Shown: one piece after another, positions 42,248-42,959 of the stretch
Position numbering within the stretch: position 1 is the first letter of the stretch
How the letters are laid out: the number at the start of each line of letters is the position of its first letter
Source: a virus
Direction: 5' to 3' (one strand)
Length of the DNA stretch: 42,959 nt
Virus record (IMG/VR): IMGVR_UViG_3300049811_000649
Coordinates: 1 to 42,959 of that record
The notes under the pieces: generated by a model
Told to the model about the DNA's origin: nothing
Databases searched by the model: none
Seen by the model: the letters and a program-made list of their open reading frames with translations, nothing else
Position numbers and translations under genes: made by a program

Positions 42248-42959
42248 ATGTCCGCTAGAAACCATCTCAGCGATCGCTATCAACATATCTTAAAGGCGAC
42301 GATCCAACATTATATCGCCACGGCCGAACCAGTTGGCTCGAAAACTCTCCTTGAAGAATACAAATTTAGCGTTAGTTCCGCCACTATTCGCAACGCCCTC
42401 GGTAAACTGGAAAAAGAAGGCCTACTCTATCAACCCCATACCTCCTCTGGACGAATTCCCTCCGATTGGGGTTATCGTCTCTATGTCGATGAGTTAATGA
42501 CCCCCGATGACCGGATGGGCGAAAAAATCGGTTATTATCTCCATCAAAACGCTAAATCTCCCGCTTGGACTCTAGAAAATCTTCTGCAACGCGCTACCCA
42601 AGTCCTCGCAGGTTTAAGCGGTTATATTGCTATCGTTACCCTCCCCAACACCCTCTCTAATACCCTCCGTCATCTGCAATTAATCCCCGTCTCAGTCCGG
42701 CAGATAATGTTAATTATTGTTACAGATAGTTTACAAACACGCTCAGTTATGATAGAGCTTTCTGAGTCCAGCGAGGCGGATCGAGAAGATTGTTTAGAGG
42801 AAGAATTACAAATACTCTCGAATTTTCTCAGCGAGAAATTAAAAGGTTATTGTTTAGCGGATTTAATTAACCTCGATTGGCAGGAAATCGAGCGAGAATT
42901 TGCCCATTATACCCATTTTCTCAAACAATTAAGCCAAGAAATCAGCACCAGTCTGCAAT
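42248..42959 (+). CDS. hrcA: Heat-inducible transcription repressor HrcA, partial
   Basis: The frame is open from ATG 42248 to the window end (237 codons). The N-terminal winged helix (HLSDRYQHILKATIQHYIAT, AEPVGSKTLLEEYKFSVSSA, TIRNALGKLEKEGLLYQPHT, SSGRIPSDWGYRLYVDEL) is the HrcA signature. The GAF-like dimerisation domain begins at ATQVLAGLSGYIAIVTLP. HrcA binds CIRCE (TTAGCACTC-N9-GAGTGCTAA) in front of groESL-type operons and is helped by GroEL. No CIRCE is seen in front of this gene. Host gene, C-terminus outside the window. Confidence 0.95.
   Translation, partial: MSARNHLSDRYQHILKATIQHYIATAEPVGSKTLLEEYKFSVSSATIRNALGKLEKEGLLYQPHTSSGRIPSDWGYRLYVDELMTPDDRMGEKIGYYLHQNAKSPAWTLENLLQRATQVLAGLSGYIAIVTLPNTLSNTLRHLQLIPVSVRQIMLIIVTDSLQTRSVMIELSESSEADREDCLEEELQILSNFLSEKLKGYCLADLINLDWQEIEREFAHYTHFLKQLSQEISTSLQ

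Overview
The window is a piece of a cyanobacterial chromosome carrying a complete-looking, lambda-like siphophage prophage of about 39 kb inserted in a tRNA-Ser(CGA) gene. The cyanobacterial assignment rests on an hpt-type homogentisate phytyltransferase with the cyanobacterial UbiA motifs, many HIP1 octamers (GCGATCGC), G-rich minisatellites and short heptamer tandem repeats. A Microcystis-like chroococcalean host is my inference; no species marker proves it. The flanking host genes are a secreted heparinase-like protein (partial), hpt and tRNA-Ser on the left, and a small coiled-coil membrane protein, a rhodanese and the heat-shock repressor gene hrcA (partial) on the right.

The prophage is bounded by a perfect 77-bp direct repeat, attL at 2105-2181 and attR at 41120-41196. 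It covers the 3' 62 nt of the tRNA plus 15 bp downstream, so the left tRNA stays intact and the right copy is only a fragment. Layout from left to right: a minus-strand hypothetical gene; small membrane proteins; a GTA-like tail-tip set (DUF2163, NlpC/P60, doubled DUF2460); a convergent, minus-strand 1079-residue tail-tip/adhesin gene with a C-terminal LamG-like domain; a repeat-rich spacer; integrase; a double immunity region with two paralogous repressors; rightward early genes with an AntA-type antirepressor flanked by two paralogous DNA-binding-like genes; a run of small early proteins; a replication pair; a Zn-ribbon protein; a minus-strand bifunctional endolysin; then terminase, portal, a fused protease-capsid protein, connectors, tail tube, frameshifting tail chaperones and a 2925-residue tape measure protein that ends against attR.

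Logic of the element: attP lies inside the tail module, so excision joins the tape measure gene (right end) to the distal tail genes (left end). The integrase is about 8 kb from the att site. Both repressors are short and have no LexA/S24-type autocleavage domain, so induction probably works through the antirepressor.

The most striking features are: (1) a tape measure protein that appears to carry three embedded enzyme-like domains, an alpha/beta-hydrolase (GESGGG), a zincin (HELRH...E) and a lysozyme-like domain; (2) a 116-bp duplication of the integrase 5' end that brackets one repressor cassette, as if a second immunity cassette had been captured; (3) in-frame tandem repeats in the linkers of five phage proteins, four of them palindromic, one with compensatory stem changes; (4) a canonical T-TTT-TTC programmed -1 frameshift site producing the G-T tail chaperone.
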